Of a stretch of 16,866 bases of DNA, positions 13,211 through 16,866 are shown one piece after another. Each line of letters opens with the position of its first letter. The first letter of the stretch is position 1. The stretch is from an uncultured Clostridia bacterium (GTDB lineage Bacteria; Bacillota; Clostridia; Oscillospirales; CAG-272): assembly GCA_937898155.1 (NCBI GenBank), contig CALEJO010000070.1:1-16866 (forward strand), in the 5' to 3' direction. Made by a program: the position numbers and the translations under genes. The notes under the pieces were generated by a model. That model saw nothing but the letters and a program-made list of their open reading frames with translations. It was not told the origin of the DNA and ran no database searches.

Positions 13211-16200
13211 ATGGCAAGAAAAAAACTTTCCATGGACGGCAACACCGCCGCGGCGCACGTATCGTATGCGTTCACGGAAGTGGCTGCCATCTACCCGATC
13301 ACGCCTTCCAGCCCGATGGCTGAAATGACGGACACCTGGTCCGCGACCGGACTCAAAAACATCTTCGGTGAAAAAGTCAAGGTCATGGAGATGCAGTCCG
13401 AGGCAGGCGCCGCGGGTGCCGTTCACGGCTCCCTCGCAGCAGGCGCGCTGACCACGACCTACACCGCATCGCAAGGTCTGCTCCTGATGATCCCGAATAT
13501 GTATAAGATCGCTGGCGAGCTGCTCCCCTGCGTCATCCACGTTTCCGCACGTTGCGTCGCTTCGCACGCGCTGAACATCTTCGGCGATCACTCCGACGTT
13601 TATGCCTGCCGTCAGACCGGCTTCGCGATGCTCGCGGAGACCAACCAGCAGGAGATCATGGACCTCGGCGCCGTCGCGCATCTCTCCGCCATCAAGGGCA
13701 GAGTGCCGTTCCTCAACTTCTTCGACGGCTTCCGCACCTCGCACGAGATCCAGAAGATCGAGGTCTGGGACTATGACGACCTCGCTTCCATGGTCGATCA
13801 GGACGCGCTGAAAGCGTTCCGCGCACACGCGCTCAACCCGAATCACCCCGCGCTTCGCGGCTCCGCGGAGAACGGCGATATCTTCTTCCAGCACAGAGAA
13901 GCGTGCAACCCCTACTACGACGCCATCTCTGGCATCGTCGAGGAGTATATGGGCAAGGTCAACGAAAAGCTCGGCACGAACTATCAGCTCTTCAACTATT
14001 ACGGCGCGCCGGACGCTGACCGCGTCATCGTCGCCATGGGCTCCGTCTGCGACACCGCAGAGGAAGTCATCGACTATCTGACCGCAAAGGGCGAAAAGGT
14101 CGGCCTCGTCAAAGTCCGCCTTTACAGACCTTTTGTTGCGGCAAAACTGATCGAAGCGCTCCCGAAGACCGTCAAAAAGGTCGCGGTCCTCGATCGCACC
14201 AAAGAGCCCGGCTCTCTCGGCGAGCCGCTTTACCTCGATGTCGTCACCTCGCTCGCACAGGGCGGCGTGAACGCCAAAGTCGTCGGCGGTCGCTACGGTC
14301 TCGGCTCCAAGGACACCACGCCTGCTTCGATCTTCGCGGTTTATGAGAACCTCGCGAAAGCGGAGCCGAAGAACGGCTTCACCATCGGCATCGTCGATGA
14401 CGTGACGGGTCATTCTCTCGACGAAAAATCCGCTCCCGATACCGCCGCAAAGGGCACGATCTCCTGCAAATTCTGGGGACTCGGCGGCGACGGCACCGTC
14501 GGCGCGAACAAGAACTCCATCAAGATCATCGGCGACCACACCGAGAAATTCATTCAGGCATACTTCCAGTATGACTCGAAGAAGACCGGCGGCATCACCA
14601 TTTCGCACCTGCGTTTCGGTGACAGCCCGATCAAATCCACTTACTATATCACCAAGGCGGACTTCGTGGCTTGCCACAATCCGTCCTATATGCTCAAAGG
14701 ATACAAGATCGTCAACGACGTCAAGCCCGGCGGCACGTTCCTGCTCAACTGCCAGTGGACGCCCGAAGAGCTCGATCGTCATCTGCCCGCAGAGGTCAAG
14801 AGCTATATCGCGAACAACGGTGTGAACTTCTACACCGTCAACGCGATCGACAAAGCGCGTGAGATCGGCATGGGCAAGAGAACCAACACGATCCTGCAAT
14901 CCGCGTTCTTCGCGCTCGCCAACATCATGCCCATCGCGGAAGCGGTCGACTATATGAAGTATATGGCGAAGAAGTCCTACCTCAAAAAAGGCGAAGCGGT
15001 CGTCGAGATGAACTACAAGGCGATCGACGCCGGCGTGGACGCGATCGTGAAGGTCGATATCCCCGCAAGCTGGAAGACCGCGGTCAGCGACAAAGCCGCC
15101 GCACAGGCGACCGGCAAGAGAGACGATCTTGTCAAATTCGTCAACAGCATCGTGATCCCCGTCACGAAGATGCAGGGCGACGCGCTCCCCGTTTCCGCAT
15201 TCAAGGATATGGCGGACGGTCAGTATCCGCAGGGTGCTGCCGCTTATGAGAAACGCGGCGTCGCGGTCGATGTTCCCGTTTGGCACCCCGAAAACTGCAT
15301 CCAGTGCAACCAGTGCGCTTACGTCTGCCCGCACGCGACGATGCGTCCTTACCTCCTCGACGAGAAGGAAGTCGCCGCCGCTCCCGCAGAAACGAAATAT
15401 ACCGCCAAGACGCTCGGCAAGGGCATGGAAGGATATAAATTCCTCATGGCGATCTCTCCGCTCGACTGTATGGGTTGCGGCGTCTGCGTAGGCGTCTGCC
15501 CGACCAAGCCCGAAAAGAGAGCGCTCGAAATGGTTTCTCAGGAGAGCCAGGCAGACCAGCAGAAGGTCTTCGATTACGCGGTCGCCAACGTCACGAGAAA
15601 AGAAACCGCGTTCCCGGCACTCAAAGACAGCCAGTTCAATCAGCCGCTGCTTGAATTCTCCGGCTCCTGCGCAGGTTGTGCGGAGACCTCTTACGCACGT
15701 CTGATCACTCAGCTCTTCGGCGACAGAATGTACATCTCCAACGCGACCGGATGCTCCTCCATCTGGGGCGGCTCTGCTCCGTCCACGCCTTACACCGTCA
15801 ACCGCGACAGCGGACGCGGTCCGGCTTGGGCAAACTCCCTCTTCGAGGATAACGCAGAGCACGGTCTCGGCATCACGCTCGGTCAGAAGACCATCCGCGA
15901 GAAACTGATCAACAAGGTCAAAGCGTTGAACGCTCCCTGCGACGAATGCAAAGCGATCATCGACAACTATCTGAATACCGTGGACGACGGCAAGGCGAAC
16001 GGCCCCGCGACCGAAGCGCTCATCAAACTGCTCGAAAAATGGGCGGCAGACGGCTGCGAAGAATCCAAAGCGATCCTCGCGGAGAAGGATTACCTCTCCA
16101 AGAAGTCCATCTGGATCTTCGGCGGCGACGGTTGGGCTTATGATATCGGCTTCGGCGGTCTCGACCACGTGCTCGCTTCCGGCGAAGACGTCAACGTCAT

Positions 16201-16762
16201 GGTCTTCGATACCGAGGTATATTCCAACACCGGCGGTCAGGCATCCAAAGCTTCGCAGATCGGTCAGGTCGCGCAGTTCGCGGCGGCAGGCAAGTCGATC
16301 AAGAAGAAAGATCTTGCCAACATCGCGATGTCTTACGGCTACGTTTACGTCGCACAGATCGCGATGGGTGCCGATATGAACCAGACGATCAAGGCGCTCG
16401 CGGAAGCGGAAGTTTACCACGGCCCGTCTCTGATCATCGGCTACGCACCCTGCGAAATGCACGGTGTCAAGGGCGGTATGACCAACTGCCAGGCAGAAAT
16501 GAAACGAGCGGTGGAAGCCGGCTACTGGCAGATGTTCCGCTTCGATCCTTCCAAGAAGGATGTCGGCGAGAACCCGCTGACCATCGACAGCAAGGAACCG
16601 ACCGCAAGCTACGTCGATTTCATCACGAGCGAGACGCGTTATAGCCGTCTGGCGCAGTCCTTCCCGGATCGCGCGGCTGTCCTCTTCGCAGAGGCGGAGA
16701 AACAGGCGAAGGCGAAATACGAGAAGCTCGTTAAACTCGGCGATCTCTATTCCGAACTGTAA
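13211..16762 (+). CDS. nifJ: Pyruvate:ferredoxin (flavodoxin) oxidoreductase, single-chain
   Basis: Converts pyruvate and CoA to acetyl-CoA and CO2 while reducing ferredoxin, the central step of anaerobic sugar catabolism. At 1183 residues it is a complete homodimer-type enzyme with all domains fused. Domain I has YPITPSS (28-34), E64 and R114 in SARCVASH, which match the catalytic positions of the Desulfovibrio africanus enzyme. The ferredoxin domain binds two [4Fe-4S] clusters through C696, C699, C702, C706 and C753, C756, C759, C763. The proximal cluster should use C820, C823, C848 and C1081. The TPP and magnesium site is GGDGWAYDIG (971-980) through EVYSNTGGQ (1002-1010). Codon use is strongly biased, with no TTA, CTA or TCA codons and frequent AGA, consistent with high expression. 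It is a single-gene transcript with its own promoter and terminator. Confidence 0.98.
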   Translation: MARKKLSMDGNTAAAHVSYAFTEVAAIYPITPSSPMAEMTDTWSATGLKNIFGEKVKVMEMQSEAGAAGAVHGSLAAGALTTTYTASQGLLLMIPNMYKIAGELLPCVIHVSARCVASHALNIFGDHSDVYACRQTGFAMLAETNQQEIMDLGAVAHLSAIKGRVPFLNFFDGFRTSHEIQKIEVWDYDDLASMVDQDALKAFRAHALNPNHPALRGSAENGDIFFQHREACNPYYDAISGIVEEYMGKVNEKLGTNYQLFNYYGAPDADRVIVAMGSVCDTAEEVIDYLTAKGEKVGLVKVRLYRPFVAAKLIEALPKTVKKVAVLDRTKEPGSLGEPLYLDVVTSLAQGGVNAKVVGGRYGLGSKDTTPASIFAVYENLAKAEPKNGFTIGIVDDVTGHSLDEKSAPDTAAKGTISCKFWGLGGDGTVGANKNSIKIIGDHTEKFIQAYFQYDSKKTGGITISHLRFGDSPIKSTYYITKADFVACHNPSYMLKGYKIVNDVKPGGTFLLNCQWTPEELDRHLPAEVKSYIANNGVNFYTVNAIDKAREIGMGKRTNTILQSAFFALANIMPIAEAVDYMKYMAKKSYLKKGEAVVEMNYKAIDAGVDAIVKVDIPASWKTAVSDKAAAQATGKRDDLVKFVNSIVIPVTKMQGDALPVSAFKDMADGQYPQGAAAYEKRGVAVDVPVWHPENCIQCNQCAYVCPHATMRPYLLDEKEVAAAPAETKYTAKTLGKGMEGYKFLMAISPLDCMGCGVCVGVCPTKPEKRALEMVSQESQADQQKVFDYAVANVTRKETAFPALKDSQFNQPLLEFSGSCAGCAETSYARLITQLFGDRMYISNATGCSSIWGGSAPSTPYTVNRDSGRGPAWANSLFEDNAEHGLGITLGQKTIREKLINKVKALNAPCDECKAIIDNYLNTVDDGKANGPATEALIKLLEKWAADGCEESKAILAEKDYLSKKSIWIFGGDGWAYDIGFGGLDHVLASGEDVNVMVFDTEVYSNTGGQASKASQIGQVAQFAAAGKSIKKKDLANIAMSYGYVYVAQIAMGADMNQTIKALAEAEVYHGPSLIIGYAPCEMHGVKGGMTNCQAEMKRAVEAGYWQMFRFDPSKKDVGENPLTIDSKEPTASYVDFITSETRYSRLAQSFPDRAAVLFAEAEKQAKAKYEKLVKLGDLYSEL

Positions 16763-16777
16763 TTTTCCCATGATACG

Positions 16778-16811
16778 AAAAAAGCCCGATGCGCTCGCAT
16801 CGGGCTTTTTC
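16778..16811 (+). terminator. Intrinsic terminator of the oxidoreductase gene
   Basis: AAAAAGCCCGATG (16779-16791) pairs perfectly with CATCGGGCTTTTT (16798-16810), a 13-bp stem with a 6-nt loop and a T-tract as its 3' arm. It lies 17 nt after the stop codon, and the flanking A and T runs could let it work in both directions. Confidence 0.93.
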
Positions 16812-16866
16812 TTCGCTTTTCTTTGCGAAAAGGGAACGTCAACTTTTTCTTTGGCGGGCAAAGAAA
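16812..16866. repeat. Inverted-repeat sequence cut by the right edge
   Basis: TTTCTTTG (16846-16853) and CAAAGAAA (16859-16866) form an 8-bp stem with a GCGGG loop that ends exactly at the window edge. The left arm continues as AACTT, so a longer palindrome is likely outside. The preceding 16812-16832 also holds TTCGC and GCGAA arms and resembles the hairpin at 9229-9252. Probably a small dispersed repeat; no gene is visible here. Confidence 0.5.

Noticed and set aside
13184..16861. Open reading frame of 1225 codons on the minus strand across the whole oxidoreductase gene
   Set aside because: It is codon-aligned with the sense gene and arises from absence of TTA, CTA and TCA codons; its composition resembles no protein family and the sense protein has every catalytic residue.

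Overview
The window looks like a chromosomal segment of a moderately GC-rich, anaerobic, Gram-positive bacterium of the Clostridia. The evidence is spoVG, a pyruvate:ferredoxin oxidoreductase, an ECF-type thiamine S-component (ThiT), a lipoprotein-anchored amino-acid ABC transporter, strong AGGAGG ribosome binding sites, and U-tract intrinsic terminators. It is most like an uncultured gut member of the Oscillospirales or Christensenellales; that placement is inference from gene content. I found no tRNA, rRNA, CRISPR array, prophage or insertion sequence.

Layout. Positions 1-3991 are read leftward: a glycosyltransferase cut by the left edge and served by its own promoter; a thiamine unit (TPP riboswitch with terminator, then thiT and thiamine pyrophosphokinase with an ATGA overlap); and a GH27 alpha-galactosidase translationally coupled to a 70-residue CxxC/CxxC protein. 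At about 4.0-4.1 kb two well-formed divergent promoters face away from each other, one for the alpha-galactosidase and one for a rightward dCMP deaminase. spoVG is a single leftward gene whose terminator is shared, or back-to-back, with the deaminase. From 5.15 kb to the right edge everything reads rightward: murC; an amino-acid ABC transporter operon (binding lipoprotein, permease, ATPase) behind an exact consensus promoter; rplI-dnaB-tilS-hpt behind a second strong promoter; and a 1183-residue pyruvate:ferredoxin oxidoreductase with its own promoter and terminator.

How the genes fit together. The thiamine unit takes up thiamine and converts it to TPP, which feeds back on its own leader RNA; the oxidoreductase at the right end is a TPP enzyme and would be one consumer. 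The alpha-galactosidase has no signal peptide, so it would act on galactosides already imported. The rplI-dnaB and tilS-hpt pairs are common Firmicutes neighbourhoods, here joined into one run by short overlaps.

Nothing here is a clear undescribed defence, mobile or biosynthetic system; most of the window is core metabolism and information processing. The points most worth checking are: an insertion of about 58 residues between Walker A and the Q-loop of the ABC ATPase; a serine where ThiT normally has a thiamine-contacting histidine; the coupling of an unknown CxxC mini-protein to alpha-galactosidase; and repeated hairpins lying just beyond terminators.
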